The notes under the pieces: model-generated
Databases searched by the model: none
Told to the model about the DNA's origin: nothing
What the model saw: only the letters and a program-made list of their open reading frames with translations
From: JASLDZ01 sp964244065
Lineage (GTDB): Bacteria; Pseudomonadota; Alphaproteobacteria; Caulobacterales; Caulobacteraceae
DNA: 64,000 nucleotides
Direction: 5' to 3'
NCBI GenBank assembly: GCA_964244065.1
Contig: CAXTHH010000001.1
Coordinates: 248,001 to 312,000, forward strand
Translations under genes and position numbers: made by a program
In this document: positions 27,749-39,619 of the stretch, one piece after another
How the letters are laid out: each line of letters starts with the position of its first letter
Position numbering within the stretch: position 1 is the stretch's first letter

Positions 27749-28720
27749 TCAGGCGGCGGCGCGCGTGCGGGCGCGGGCGTGCGTCACGGTCCAGACGCGC
27801 ACGGTCAAGCCGGCGTCGTCGGCGGGGGGCAGGGCGGCGGAGGCGGCGACCACGAGCTCCGCCTCCCGGGTCCAGCGGGCGAGCTCGGCGTCGGAGAAGC
27901 CCAGGCGGCGGTGCCGGTGCGCCTCGCGCAGCTCCTCGCGCCCGTGCGGGGCGAAATCGACCACCAGCAGGCGCCCGTCGTCGGCCAGCAGGCGCCCGGC
28001 CTCGCGCAGCGCCCGGTCCGGCTCGGCGAGGTAGTGGAGCACCTGGTGCACGATCACGAGGTCGGCGCAGCCGCCGGGCAGGCCCGTGCCGAAGATGTCG
28101 CCCAGCCGCAGCTCGGCGTGCGCCAGCCCCTCGCGCTCCACCCCGGCCCGGGCGATGTTGAGCATGGAGCGGCTGAGGTCGAGCCCCACCGCCGCCCGCG
28201 CCCGCGGCGCCAGCAGCTGGAGCATGCGCCCGGTGCCGGTGCCCAGGTCCACCAGCCGGCGGAAGGGGCCCGGCCCGGCGGCGTCCAGCACGGCGGCCTC
28301 CACCACCGCCTCGTCGGTGTGCAGGCCGCGCAGCTCGTCCCAGCGGCCGGCGTTCCGCGCGAAGTAGTCGGCGGCCTGCGCCCGGCGCTCCTCGCGCACC
28401 GCGTCCAGGGCGCGGGCGTCGGCCTCGAACAGCCGGTCGTCGGCGGCTACCGGGTCCAGCACCTGCTCCACGAAGGTGCGCGCCGCCTCGCCGGAGGCCA
28501 GGCGGTGGAAGGCCCAGGCGCCGTCGGCGAAGCGTTCGGCCAGCCCGGCCTCGACCAGGAGCTTCAGGTGGCGCGACACGCGCGGCTGGCTCTGGCCCAG
28601 CACCCGCGCCAGCTCCAGCACCGACAGCTCCTCGCGCCGGAGCAGCTGCAGCATGCGCAGGCGCGTGGGCTCGCCCGCCGCGCGCAGCCGCTCCACCACC
28701 TGTGCGCCCGCCAGCGTCAT
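27749..28720 (-). CDS. ArsR-family regulator fused to SAM methyltransferase, SahR-like
   Basis: 323 aa. Residues 1-90 form a winged helix (LRAAGEPTRLRMLQLLRREELSVLELARVLGQSQPRVSRHLKLL). Residues about 140-260 are a class I methyltransferase (LVDLGTGTGRMLQLLAPRA, VGLDLSRSMLNIAR, VHQVLHYLAEPDRALREAGRLL). ArsR proteins of this architecture belong to the SahR group that controls methionine-cycle genes in response to S-adenosyl-homocysteine, by family knowledge. Position directly before metF and metH agrees. It likely represses its own operon through the palindrome at 28726. Confidence 0.9.
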   Translation of the reverse strand: MTLAGAQVVERLRAAGEPTRLRMLQLLRREELSVLELARVLGQSQPRVSRHLKLLVEAGLAERFADGAWAFHRLASGEAARTFVEQVLDPVAADDRLFEADARALDAVREERRAQAADYFARNAGRWDELRGLHTDEAVVEAAVLDAAGPGPFRRLVDLGTGTGRMLQLLAPRARAAVGLDLSRSMLNIARAGVEREGLAHAELRLGDIFGTGLPGGCADLVIVHQVLHYLAEPDRALREAGRLLADDGRLLVVDFAPHGREELREAHRHRRLGFSDAELARWTREAELVVAASAALPPADDAGLTVRVWTVTHARARTRAAA

Positions 28721-28725
28721 GGCTC

Positions 28726-28745
28726 ACATAAGGATATCTTTATGT
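28726..28745. promoter_or_regulatory. near-perfect palindrome, probable operator of the methionine operon
   Basis: ACATAAGGAT / ATCTTTATGT, centred on GATATC and broken at only one mirrored base pair. It begins 5 bases upstream of the regulator's start codon. It is strikingly AT-rich for this DNA. ArsR regulators of methionine genes bind palindromes with a GATATC centre, as I recall for SahR; the match is inference. Confidence 0.7.
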
Positions 28746-28881
28746 CCGTTTGTAAAGCCGCGGCGTGTGGACTGGGCGCCGATCGCGCCTATCTGCGTTT
28801 CCGCCGCAAAGGGCGCCGGCCTGCGGAGATGCGGGCCGCCTGCGCGTGCGCCGCCCGCCGATCCAGGAGTGTTCCGCCGTC

Positions 28882-29523
28882 ATGTTCCGCCGTTCCGCCG
28901 CCGTCCCCGTCCTCGCCCTGAGCCTCGCCGCGGCCGCCGCCCCCGTCTTCGCCGTCGCCCTGGCCGGCCCTGCCGTGGCCCAGACCGCCCGCCGCGACGC
29001 CTCCGCCGAAGCCTTCGTGGCCGACGAGGGCCGCATCGCGCTCGACGTGCTGCACAACGCCAACCTGTCGACCGCGGGCAAGAAGGCGCAGTTCCGCCAG
29101 TTCGTCGACCGCGCCGCCGACGTGCCCAAGATCACGCGCTTCGTGCTGGGCCGCTACGCCCGCACCGTCACGCCCGGGCAGTTCCAGGCCTTCTCCGCCG
29201 CCTTCCGCGAGTACGCCAACACCGTCTACGAGAGCCGCCTGTCGCAATACCGCGGCGAGGGCTTCCGCGTGACGGGCTCCACCGTGCGCACCCCGACGGA
29301 CGTGGTGGTCGACAGCCTGGTGGTGGGCGGGGCCGCCAACCGGCAGGCCGCGGTCTCGTGGCGCCTGAACAGGGACGGGGCGGGGCGCTGGCGCGTGGTG
29401 GACGTGAACGTCGCGGGCGTGTGGCTGGCCATCACCCAGCAGCAGGACTTCGTCTCCACGCTCGACAACAACCGCGGCGACATCAACGTGCTCATCGGCC
29501 AACTGCGCGGCCAGCGGAGCTAG
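28882..29523 (+). CDS. mlaC: MlaC-like phospholipid-binding periplasmic protein
   Basis: 213 aa from ATG 28882 (CCAGGAGTG ribosome site). A signal peptide ends near AGPAVAQT. The MlaC/Ttg2D core shows FRQFVDRAADVPKITRFVLGRYAR, FQAFSAAFREYANTVYESRLSQYRGE, RLNRDGAGRWRVVDVNVAGVWLA and TQQQDFVS. It should ferry phospholipids between membranes with an MlaFEDB complex, but no other mla gene is near. Divergent from the methionine operon, so it may share the 160-base control region. Confidence 0.85.
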   Translation: MFRRSAAVPVLALSLAAAAAPVFAVALAGPAVAQTARRDASAEAFVADEGRIALDVLHNANLSTAGKKAQFRQFVDRAADVPKITRFVLGRYARTVTPGQFQAFSAAFREYANTVYESRLSQYRGEGFRVTGSTVRTPTDVVVDSLVVGGAANRQAAVSWRLNRDGAGRWRVVDVNVAGVWLAITQQQDFVSTLDNNRGDINVLIGQLRGQRS

Positions 29524-29599
29524 GGCGGAAACCTCCGCGCCTTCGCGCGGGTTGGGGGTGGTAAGGCCGGTCCGCCGGCGCCCCTGAGAGGCTCACCCC

Positions 29600-29974
29600 A
29601 TGCCCCGCGCCCGCCTGCTCCTCGCCGCCGCGCTTTTCGCCGGCGGCCTCGCCGCACCGGCGTTCGCCCAGACGGCGGGCGAGCCCACCTGCGCCCCCAA
29701 GGCGACCACCGGCTCGGCCGGCCGCGCGACCACCACGGCCCCCGCCGCGCGCGACAAGGGCCGCCGCGGAGCCTCGACCACCGGCAAGGGAACGGCGGGC
29801 GTCGGGGCCAGCGGGCCGGACGCGACCACCGGCTCGGGCGCGGCGGCCCCCGGCGGCCCCGGCTCGCCGCCGCCGACGTTGCCCGTGCCCACGCCCGGAT
29901 CGGGCGCCGCCCCGGCCGGACCCGGCCTGATCAGCGACAGCCCTCTGCTGCAGATCGACAAGCTCTGGGCCTGA
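29600..29974 (+). CDS. exported Gly/Thr/Pro-rich hypothetical protein
   Basis: 124 aa. A clear signal peptide (MPRARLLLAAALFAGGLAAPAFAQ) is followed by a low-complexity mature part (ATTGSAGRATTTAPAARD, GSGAAAPGGPGSPPPTLPVP) with one Cys. No domain is recognised. Lies 76 bases after mlaC on the same strand and ends 34 bases before the opposing ettA stop. Confidence 0.55.
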   Translation: MPRARLLLAAALFAGGLAAPAFAQTAGEPTCAPKATTGSAGRATTTAPAARDKGRRGASTTGKGTAGVGASGPDATTGSGAAAPGGPGSPPPTLPVPTPGSGAAPAGPGLISDSPLLQIDKLWA

Positions 29975-30007
29975 GCCCCAGACCAGTGACCCCGGGCCGC
30001 CCGGGGC

Positions 30008-31678
<1,671 letters not shown>

Positions 31679-31785
31679 GCGCCGCGCCGCGGCCGCGAGC
31701 GGCCGCGCTCCAAACCGGGAAGAGGGGACAGAGCCGAGATAGCGACCCGCGCACGCCCCGGCAACGGCCGGAGCCGCCGCGCCGG

Positions 31786-32343
31786 TCAGTTCCCCAGGCG
31801 CTCGATCGGGGTGAAGGTGACCATGAAGGCGAACCAGGCCGGGTTCAGCGGGTTGCCGTTCACCAGCGTGATCTGCGCCATGGCGTCGAACGGCTTGAAG
31901 CCGGGCTTGATCGTCCAGCGAAAGTCGATGTCGTTGTTGTAGATCAGGGCGCGTGCGCCGCCCTGGTCGCGGATCGTCATCTGCATCAGCTGGTCCAGGG
32001 GCCGGCGCACCTGGCCCACGATGCCGCGCACCGCATTGAAGCGGCCGAACCAGCGGCCGAAGGTGCTCGCGTTGGGGTTGGGCGCACGCACGCCGTTGGC
32101 GACCGGCAAGGCGAAGTCGGGCGGCCCCGTGCCGATCATGTGCGCCTGAGCCTCGTCATGCAGACGCAGGGTGGCCACGCGCCCCGTCTCCAGCACCAGC
32201 CGGCCATTGGCGGGCGCCACGCCGAAGAAGCGCACCGCCTGGGCGCGCGGGATCACCTGCCGGAACTGGCCCTGGTAGGCGTCCGTCTGCTCGAACGGGG
32301 TCGCGCGGATCGAGGTCTGCCCATGGCCTTCGCCGTCCGCCAT
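31786..32343 (-). CDS. hypothetical protein coupled to a lipoprotein gene
   Basis: 185 aa; ATG overlaps the stop of the upstream lipoprotein (ATGA). No signal peptide. Contains FGVAPANGRLVLETGRVATLRLHDEAQ, NASTFGRWFGRFNAVRGIVGQVRRPLDQLMQM and IDFRWTIKPGFKPFDAMAQITLVNG. I do not recognise a family. The beta-rich C-terminal half with aromatic residues could be a binding domain. Probably works with the upstream lipoprotein. Confidence 0.6.
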   Translation of the reverse strand: MADGEGHGQTSIRATPFEQTDAYQGQFRQVIPRAQAVRFFGVAPANGRLVLETGRVATLRLHDEAQAHMIGTGPPDFALPVANGVRAPNPNASTFGRWFGRFNAVRGIVGQVRRPLDQLMQMTIRDQGGARALIYNNDIDFRWTIKPGFKPFDAMAQITLVNGNPLNPAWFAFMVTFTPIERLGN

Positions 32344-33068
32344 CAGAAGCCGCTCCGTCCATAGCGCTTGAGGAAGAAGGTCTCGCCGCGCCGCCGCGCG
32401 CCCGCGGCCTCGGCGGCGGGGAGGGCTCGCAGGGCGTCGGCGTTCAGGGGCAGCCCGCTGTCGACGACCAGCGCCCGATCCGCCGGCGAGGGGTTGGCTG
32501 ACGTCCGGGCGCGGGGAGGGAACAGGTCGCCGAAGGCCAGGTCGGCCGCAGGCTCCAGCCGCGCCGCGTCGGGCAGCGCCCGATCCAGGAAGCCGCGCAC
32601 GCACGCCGCGCCCTCGGGCGAGGGGCAGGCGCCCGCCCCCCGGTCCACGGCTACGGCGGCGAGAGGGGCGGCGACCGCGCCACCGGCGTAGGTCGCCGCC
32701 AGTTCGCGGCGGGTGTCTCGAAGGTAGGTCTCGGGCGTCAGACCGCCGACCGCGAGCGCGGCGACGGCGATCGCGTCCGGATCACCCGCTGGCGCGTGGG
32801 CGAGGGCCTGGGCCAGCGTCCTACCCGTCGCGCTTCCCCGCCAGCCGCAGGTCGCGGCCGTGCGGGCCAGATCGTAGGCGGGGCGCTTGGCCTGCAGCCG
32901 GCCGGACCGGATGTCGCGAAGCGCGGTCTGCACGGCCGCTTCGCCGCAAGGGGCGGGAGGGCCGGACTGCGCGGCCGCGCTGGCCGGACGATCGCAGGCG
33001 CAGAGCGCCAGCACGCCGGCCAAGGCCAACGCCCCCGTCAGCGCCCGATCGCATGGCCAGAACGTCAT
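32343..33068 (-). CDS. putative lipoprotein of unknown function
   Basis: 241 aa. N-terminal signal ALALAGVLALCAC is followed directly by DRPASAA; a lipobox (LCAC, Cys near residue 25) is plausible. The mature part is Ala-rich and helical (DLARTAATCGWRGSATGRTLAQALAHA, AACVRGFLDRALPDAARLEPA) with paired Cys. No family recognised. First gene of a two-gene unit with the next hypothetical. Confidence 0.6.
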   Translation of the reverse strand: MTFWPCDRALTGALALAGVLALCACDRPASAAAQSGPPAPCGEAAVQTALRDIRSGRLQAKRPAYDLARTAATCGWRGSATGRTLAQALAHAPAGDPDAIAVAALAVGGLTPETYLRDTRRELAATYAGGAVAAPLAAVAVDRGAGACPSPEGAACVRGFLDRALPDAARLEPAADLAFGDLFPPRARTSANPSPADRALVVDSGLPLNADALRALPAAEAAGARRRGETFFLKRYGRSGF

Positions 33069-33120
33069 CGCCCGCTCAGCCCCCTCGACCTCCGCAACGC
33101 GCGAAGGTCCGGCCCGGCTT

Positions 33121-33777
33121 CTAGTAGGCCGGAGTCGTTACAGTGGGACGACGCCAGGGCTCGTCCGCATCGTGGCCGGGTAGCCAGGCGGCGGTGACGC
33201 TGAGTGAGCGCCCGCCGGGGCTGGCGTAGCTCCCGCCGTACCCGCCCGGCGCGTAGCCGCCATAGCCCGCGCCGTGGCCGCCGTAGCCCGCACCGTAGCC
33301 GCCGTACCCGCGATATCGCCGCCCGCGGCCCGTGCCCTCGTAGTCCGACACGCCCAGCTGCACGTACACGTCCTTGGCCACCTTGCCGCTGGCCACGGCG
33401 TAACCGCCGTAGCCGCCGGTGCCGATCTCGGCCCCGACCTCGCCGTGCAGCTGCCCGTCGGCGATCGTGCGGGCCAGGGGCGAGGCGTCGTAGGGCAGGG
33501 GCGGGCCGATCACGCGGCGGGTGAAGGTGGCGCGGCCGTCCTCCTCGTCCGCCCACGGCGAGCTGGGGTCGGAGGACGAGACCACCAGCGGCGCGCGTTG
33601 GCTGCTCGCGGCCGCGGCGGCGGGCGGAGCGGCCTTCACCCACTGGTCGATCTGCTGGGCGGTGGAGATCTCGCCCTCCCGCCCGGCGGCGGTGGGCACG
33701 GCCTGGGCGTGGGCGGCGCCCCCGGCGAGCGCGAGGGCCAGGGCCAGGGCGGCGGGAACGGGCAGGGCGGAACGCAT
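33121..33777 (-). CDS. exported Gly/Tyr-rich protein
   Basis: 218 aa from ATG 33777. A signal peptide (LPVPAALALALALAGGAAHAQ) is followed by a domain with RATFTRRVIGPPLPYDASPLA and VAKDVYVQLGVSDYEG, then a Gly/Tyr repeat (about residues 155-190: YGGYGAGYGGHGAGYGGYAP). The repeat could be an adhesive or disordered surface segment. Function unknown. The separate signal peptide and size support a real gene. Confidence 0.6.
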   Translation of the reverse strand: MRSALPVPAALALALALAGGAAHAQAVPTAAGREGEISTAQQIDQWVKAAPPAAAAASSQRAPLVVSSSDPSSPWADEEDGRATFTRRVIGPPLPYDASPLARTIADGQLHGEVGAEIGTGGYGGYAVASGKVAKDVYVQLGVSDYEGTGRGRRYRGYGGYGAGYGGHGAGYGGYAPGGYGGSYASPGGRSLSVTAAWLPGHDADEPWRRPTVTTPAY

Positions 33778-33929
33778 GGCGGGGACTCCGGTCACTGGCG
33801 GCCAGGCTCGCCGACAAACAAGGCGGTCATCGGGCGGGCGGGCGCCTTGGCCGAAACGCGCGAGCGCGCCCTTCGGGGCCGCCCCCGGCCGCGGGCCAGC
33901 TTGGCCGACCCGTGGGGCGGCGTCGAGGC

Positions 33930-34241
33930 CTACTCCGCCGCCAGCCGGGCCTCCGCCGCGCCCGCCAGCGCCTGCAGGGCGGCGACATGGGCGCGGAAGG
34001 CGCGGGCGCCCTCGCGCGTCAGCTGCAGCCAGGTGCGCTGGCGCCCGGCGGACGTCGCCTTGCGCAGGCGCACGTAGCCGGCCTCCGCCAGGGCGGCGAG
34101 GTGCTTGGAGAGCACGGAGTCGCTCACGCCCACCAGGTCGCGCACCACGGCGAACTCCGCCTCCGACACGCCCGCCAACACCGCGGCGATCTGCAGCCGC
34201 GCGGGGGCGTGGATCACGGCGTCGAGCGGGGGCGCGCTCAC
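33930..34241 (-). CDS. winged-helix transcriptional regulator
   Basis: 103 aa from a GTG overlapping the upstream gene's stop (GTGA). The HTH is clear: LQIAAVLAGVSEAEFAVVRDLVGVSDSVLSKHLAALAEAGYVRLRK, followed by the wing TSAGRQRTWLQLT. This is the small stand-alone wHTH family, usually found beside a membrane protein. It probably regulates its own unit through the inverted repeats at 34702-34768. Helical C-terminus RAHVAALQALAGAAEARLA may dimerise. Confidence 0.85.
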   Translation of the reverse strand: MSAPPLDAVIHAPARLQIAAVLAGVSEAEFAVVRDLVGVSDSVLSKHLAALAEAGYVRLRKATSAGRQRTWLQLTREGARAFRAHVAALQALAGAAEARLAAE

Positions 34242-34687
34242 GCCGGCAGGCCCATGTCGCGGCGCCATACGCGCATCCACAGCCGGCTGCCGAAGAAGCC
34301 CAGCGCGAAGGAGACCGGCGCCAGCGCCAGCGACGCCGGCCACAGCCCGCGTTCCTTGCTGAGCCACACAGAGAGCAGGTAGATGCAGGCCTGGGCCGCC
34401 AAGAGGCTGAGCACCACCGGCCGGGTCGCCCCCGCCTTGTAGCCGTTGATGAACATGCCCGTGCGGCGCTTGTCCCACCAGACGATCAGCGGCACGGCGG
34501 CGAGCACGGCGAGCTCCACCGCCAGCATGCCCAGGGCGGGCGCGGCGGGCGCGGCGGTGAGCGCGGCCAGCAGCCCGGCGAAGGCGAGGTGGCGCTCGGG
34601 CGGGCAGTCGGCGGCCTTGGCCAGCCGCGCCTGCGAGCCGCGCATGGCGGCCAGCGATGCGCCCGGGTCGGGGTTTGAGAGGGTCAC
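34238..34687 (-). CDS. small membrane protein partnered with the winged-helix regulator
   Basis: 149 aa from GTG 34687. Four hydrophobic helices: AFAGLLAALTAAPAAPALGM, LAVLAAVPLIVWW, PVVLSLLAAQACIYLLSVWL and LWPASLALAPVSFALGFFG. No recognised enzymatic motif. It is translated with the downstream regulator, a common pairing in Caulobacterales and sphingomonads. Role unknown; it may be a sensor or transport-related protein. Confidence 0.7.
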   Translation of the reverse strand: MTLSNPDPGASLAAMRGSQARLAKAADCPPERHLAFAGLLAALTAAPAAPALGMLAVELAVLAAVPLIVWWDKRRTGMFINGYKAGATRPVVLSLLAAQACIYLLSVWLSKERGLWPASLALAPVSFALGFFGSRLWMRVWRRDMGLPA

Positions 34688-34701
34688 GGCGTCGCTCCTT
34701 G

Positions 34702-34768
34702 CTTTCCAATGCGGAAAGACTGCGCGCCGCTTTCCATATCGTCAAGCGACAATTTTCCGTCCCGGAAA
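34702..34768. promoter_or_regulatory. two inverted repeats with TTTCC-N5-GGAAA arms
   Basis: CTTTCC AATGC GGAAAG at 34702-34718 and TTTCC GTCCC GGAAA at 34754-34768, centres about 51 bases apart (near five helical turns), with a half site CTTTCC at 34730. They lie just upstream of the membrane-protein/regulator unit, so they are probable autoregulatory operators. Confidence 0.6.
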
Positions 34769-34769
34769 G

Positions 34770-35534
34770 TCAGCTCATCACGATGCCGCCCGGGCCGAAG
34801 AACAGGGGATCGCCGCTCGAGCCGTTCTCGAAGGTGAAGTCGTCGCCGCGGGTCAGGGTGACGAGCACGGCGCCCCTGCGGTCCTTCAGCAGCAGCTTGC
34901 CGTCCGTCCACGCCCAGCTGGCCCAGCCGCGGCCCTTCCAGCGGCGGGCGCAGCGCCCCTCCTGCGAGAGCTTGCCGGCCGTGGCGCTGGTGGCGGTGGT
35001 GGTGAAGCCGCACCAGTCCTTCTTGTCGGGGCCGGAGAGGTTGAAGCCGCCCTCGCGCATCATCTGGCGGATCGATTCGTGCACGGGCTTGTCGGTGTCG
35101 CGCTCCAGCAGCGCCGTCGGCCGGTCCAGCCCGTCGCCGCGGCTGCGGGGGGAGGCCGCCCAACCGCCGCCCAGCTTCTCGAACGTCAGCACCGGCTGGC
35201 GCAGGGCGTCGATGAAGACGATCCGCGGCGTCTTCTTGCGCGGATCGTCCAGCGTCCAGCCGGCCACGTCCTCCAGCGGGAAGTTCTGGCGGCAGGTGGG
35301 CGTGAGCCGCAGGGCCGCGCCGCCGATGCTCATGCCCTCCTCGAAGTAGAGCTTGCAGCCCTGGCCGCCCTCGCCGTCCTCGTAGAGGCTCCAGCGGCCT
35401 AGCCACTTCCTGGCCCAGGGCGGCGTGTCGCGGCGCGCCTCCGCCTCGCCCGCATTGGGCGGGGGCGTCGGGCGGGGAGGGGCGGCCGCCCCGGTCAGCA
35501 GCAGCAGGGCGGCGAGGCTGAGCAGGCGGCGCAT
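34770..35534 (-). CDS. exported protein with AprI/Inh (Omp19)-like repeats
   Basis: 254 aa. Signal peptide MRRLLSLAALLLLTGAAA. Two similar halves look like protease-inhibitor Inh domains: the first has GRWSLYEDGEGGQGCKLYFEE, CRQNFPLEDVAGWTLD and IVFIDALRQPVLTFE; the second has CARRWKGRGWASWAWTDGKLLL and VLVTLTRGDDFTFE. The order (Gly-W start, Cys-x-L, W in the middle, F-xxx-GG) fits the Inh family, which blocks metalloproteases. No protease gene is adjacent. Assignment is moderate. Confidence 0.6.
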   Translation of the reverse strand: MRRLLSLAALLLLTGAAAPPRPTPPPNAGEAEARRDTPPWARKWLGRWSLYEDGEGGQGCKLYFEEGMSIGGAALRLTPTCRQNFPLEDVAGWTLDDPRKKTPRIVFIDALRQPVLTFEKLGGGWAASPRSRGDGLDRPTALLERDTDKPVHESIRQMMREGGFNLSGPDKKDWCGFTTTATSATAGKLSQEGRCARRWKGRGWASWAWTDGKLLLKDRRGAVLVTLTRGDDFTFENGSSGDPLFFGPGGIVMS

Positions 35535-35635
35535 CGGCGGCTCCGTCGGGCGGGAGTCGGAGCTTGGCCGCTGGCCCCCGGCCCGGCAAGTCGCGCTTGA
35601 CGCGGCGGGCGCCCGGGCGGAAACCTCCCGCCGTT

Positions 35636-35741
35636 CTCCGGGGGGCCGCGCAGGCGGCTGAGATAGGGCCGCGCCCTGACCCGCCGAACCTGATCCGGGT
35701 CATGCCGGCGAAGGGAGAGACGCCGCCCCGCTCCCGCGGGG
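35636..35741 (+). promoter_or_regulatory. TPP riboswitch (THI box) with expression-platform hairpin
   Basis: Conserved aptamer elements are GCGGCTGAGA (CTGAGA at 35658) and GAACCTGATCCGGGTCATGC (from 35686). Directly after it, CCCCGC TCCC GCGGGG (35726-35741) forms a perfect 6-bp hairpin that can serve as the switch stem before the thiC ribosome site. Binding thiamine diphosphate would lower thiC expression. Confidence 0.93.
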
Positions 35742-35781
35742 AGTCCGCCCCGTCGCCGGCGCCCCACCGAGGAGCGCCGCC

Positions 35782-37662
<1,881 letters not shown>

Positions 37663-37667
37663 TGTAG

Positions 37668-38180
37668 GTGCCGAAGGCCGTGCTCGTCGCCGGCCCTAAT
37701 GGCGCAGGTAAGTCGAGCTTCATCCGGGAACGAAACTTCCGGGCGCTCGGCTTCCGAACGCTGAATGCTGACGAGATAGCAAAGAGCCTTGCACGGCCTG
37801 ACCTCCAGGGAGCGGCCCTCGACCTTGCGGCCGGTAGGCGCATGCTGCGCGAGCTGGACGAGCTGTCAGCCAAGGGCCGTGACATGGTGGTCGAGACGAC
37901 TCTCGCCTCGCTATCGTATGCTCAGCGAATTAGGGCATGGCAGGCCATCGGATACGACGTTGAGCTAATCTATCTTTCGCTGTCAGACGCTGACCAGGCG
38001 ATTCGTAGGGTGGCTCAAAGGGTCGAGGCGGGCGGACACGCCATACCGGAAGAGGTAGTAAGACGTCGCTTCGACCGTAGCCGAGATTACCTTGTGAGTA
38101 CCTACCGTGACGTCGTCGACGCCGGTCAGATATGGGACAACAGCGCAGTGCCCTCAAAGTTGATAGAGAGTTGGCCGTGA
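37668..38180 (+). CDS. zeta-toxin-like P-loop kinase
   Basis: 170 aa from GTG 37668, preceded by GGAGG and an in-frame stop just upstream. Walker A GPNGAGKSS at residues 9-17, then FRTLNADEIAKSL, VVETTLASLSYAQRIR, VELIYLSLSDADQAIRRVAQRVEAGGH and IPEEVVRRRFDRS. This matches the stand-alone zeta-toxin/AAA group, which phosphorylates UDP-GlcNAc or other small substrates in characterised members. No epsilon-type antitoxin is seen. Base composition shifts sharply from thiC. The stop overlaps the next start (GTGA). Confidence 0.85.
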   Translation: MPKAVLVAGPNGAGKSSFIRERNFRALGFRTLNADEIAKSLARPDLQGAALDLAAGRRMLRELDELSAKGRDMVVETTLASLSYAQRIRAWQAIGYDVELIYLSLSDADQAIRRVAQRVEAGGHAIPEEVVRRRFDRSRDYLVSTYRDVVDAGQIWDNSAVPSKLIESWP

Positions 38181-39619
38181 GCATACTCGATGAGCGTAGC
38201 GTCTCGCGAGCGCTCGACGCGGCGTCGACAAAGGCACAAGCGGGTAGCGCGCTGGATCGCGCTGGATCTTCGCGCCTTCGCGGTGAGTCCGTATCCCTAT
38301 TGATCAATGATCTGCTGCTCGATCCGTTGAACCCCAGGATCGAGCCTCGTGAAGCTCAGCTCGAAGTGCGTCAGTCCATCATTGATGATCAGGGGTCAAA
38401 GCTTGCTGAGTTGTGTCAGGATATCGTGGACAACGGCCTCAACCCGATGGACAGGATACTCGTACTGCGCCCGGATGCACCATCAGGCGGCTACGTAGCT
38501 TTGGAGGGCAACCGTCGCGTGGCGGCTCTTCAGATGCTAAATAACCCGACGCTACTAAACGACATTGACATTCCTGATCTCCTCCGGGACCGCTTTGTAG
38601 CGCTTAGTGATCGGTTCGATCCCGCTGACGTTGAGCCCATCTCGGCTGTCTTGATGCCCGATCGCGACTCTGCCCAGCGATGGATTCTTCTTCGGCACAC
38701 TGGGCAAAACTCCGGGCGAGGAATTGTCGACTGGACTGGAGTTCAGACGGCGCGGTTTCGTGGGGACAGGACTCTTCAGCTCGTAGACTATGTGAAAGAT
38801 AAGGCCGATTTGACGGACGCCGAGAGGCGGAAAATCACAACTGACTTTCCGATCACAACACTCGACAGGCTGATCTCAAACCCAGTTCTACGTCAAAAGA
38901 TTGGCTTGCAGATCCAGGACGGAGACTTTTATCTCACATACGATCCTTCTCAGGTATTGAGGACACTGAAGTTCCTCGTGATGGAGCTTGCGGAAGGTCG
39001 ACTGAGTGTAAGCCGGGTGAAGAACAGGGAGCAGCAGCTCGCGTATTTCGACAGTTTGCCTTCAGGCACCTTGCCAGATGGGCCTCGCCTGGTGGTCCCC
39101 AGACAGCTGCAAGCGATCCTTAACGAGCGTCCGCCGCCACCGCCGCCGCCACCATCGCCGCCAACCGTAAGCCCTCTCGATAGGAAGACGCTCGCTCCGA
39201 AAGGGTTCGCGCTATCCATTCCTAATCAGAAGGCCGATCAGCTATTCTTTGAGCTCAAAGCTCTTAACGTGCAGAGGTTTCCGATAGCTTCAGCAATCAC
39301 CTTGCGATCGTTTGTCGAAGCGACGGTGGATGTTTACCTTACTAAAATTGGCAAGCCACTTGTTCATACTGACGGCAGAAGGGGCGGTCAGGCTCTCAGT
39401 CTCGCTGAGAAGGTCGAGCTTACGCTGCAAGAGCTATCGTCGATGCTTAAGGGTCAGGAGTTACGCGCCGTTCGCCTCGCCCTAACGGACGCGAGAAGCG
39501 TCATCTCAGTCTCGCGATTAAATGAGTATGTACACAATCCGGCGGTCTTCCCTTCCCGATCCGACCTTGTGTCTAGCTGGAGTGGACTGGAGCCATTTTT
39601 TCGAACAATCTGGAAATGA
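38177..39619 (+). CDS. ParB/Srx-N-like protein of unknown function
   Basis: 480 aa from GTG 38177, overlapping the kinase stop; ATG 38132 is an alternative. The N-terminal part has a ParB/sulfiredoxin-like pattern: LINDLLLDPLNPRIE, LCQDIVDNGLNPMDRILVL and YVALEGNRRVAALQML (GxRR signature). A middle helical region (residues about 140-300) leads to a Pro-rich hinge (RPPPPPPPPSPP) and a C-terminal helical domain ending EPFFRTIWK. Such domains can bind or cut DNA, or use nucleotides. A sampled 60-base line (39241-39300) is 45% G+C. It is coupled to a DNA methylase downstream by ATGA. Confidence 0.75.
   Translation: MSILDERSVSRALDAASTKAQAGSALDRAGSSRLRGESVSLLINDLLLDPLNPRIEPREAQLEVRQSIIDDQGSKLAELCQDIVDNGLNPMDRILVLRPDAPSGGYVALEGNRRVAALQMLNNPTLLNDIDIPDLLRDRFVALSDRFDPADVEPISAVLMPDRDSAQRWILLRHTGQNSGRGIVDWTGVQTARFRGDRTLQLVDYVKDKADLTDAERRKITTDFPITTLDRLISNPVLRQKIGLQIQDGDFYLTYDPSQVLRTLKFLVMELAEGRLSVSRVKNREQQLAYFDSLPSGTLPDGPRLVVPRQLQAILNERPPPPPPPPSPPTVSPLDRKTLAPKGFALSIPNQKADQLFFELKALNVQRFPIASAITLRSFVEATVDVYLTKIGKPLVHTDGRRGGQALSLAEKVELTLQELSSMLKGQELRAVRLALTDARSVISVSRLNEYVHNPAVFPSRSDLVSSWSGLEPFFRTIWK

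Noticed and set aside
25944..28727. 927-aa open frame spanning beta-lactamase, metF and regulator
   Set aside because: Only the C-terminal 281 codons (the beta-lactamase) are real; the rest is an out-of-frame reading of metF and the regulator.
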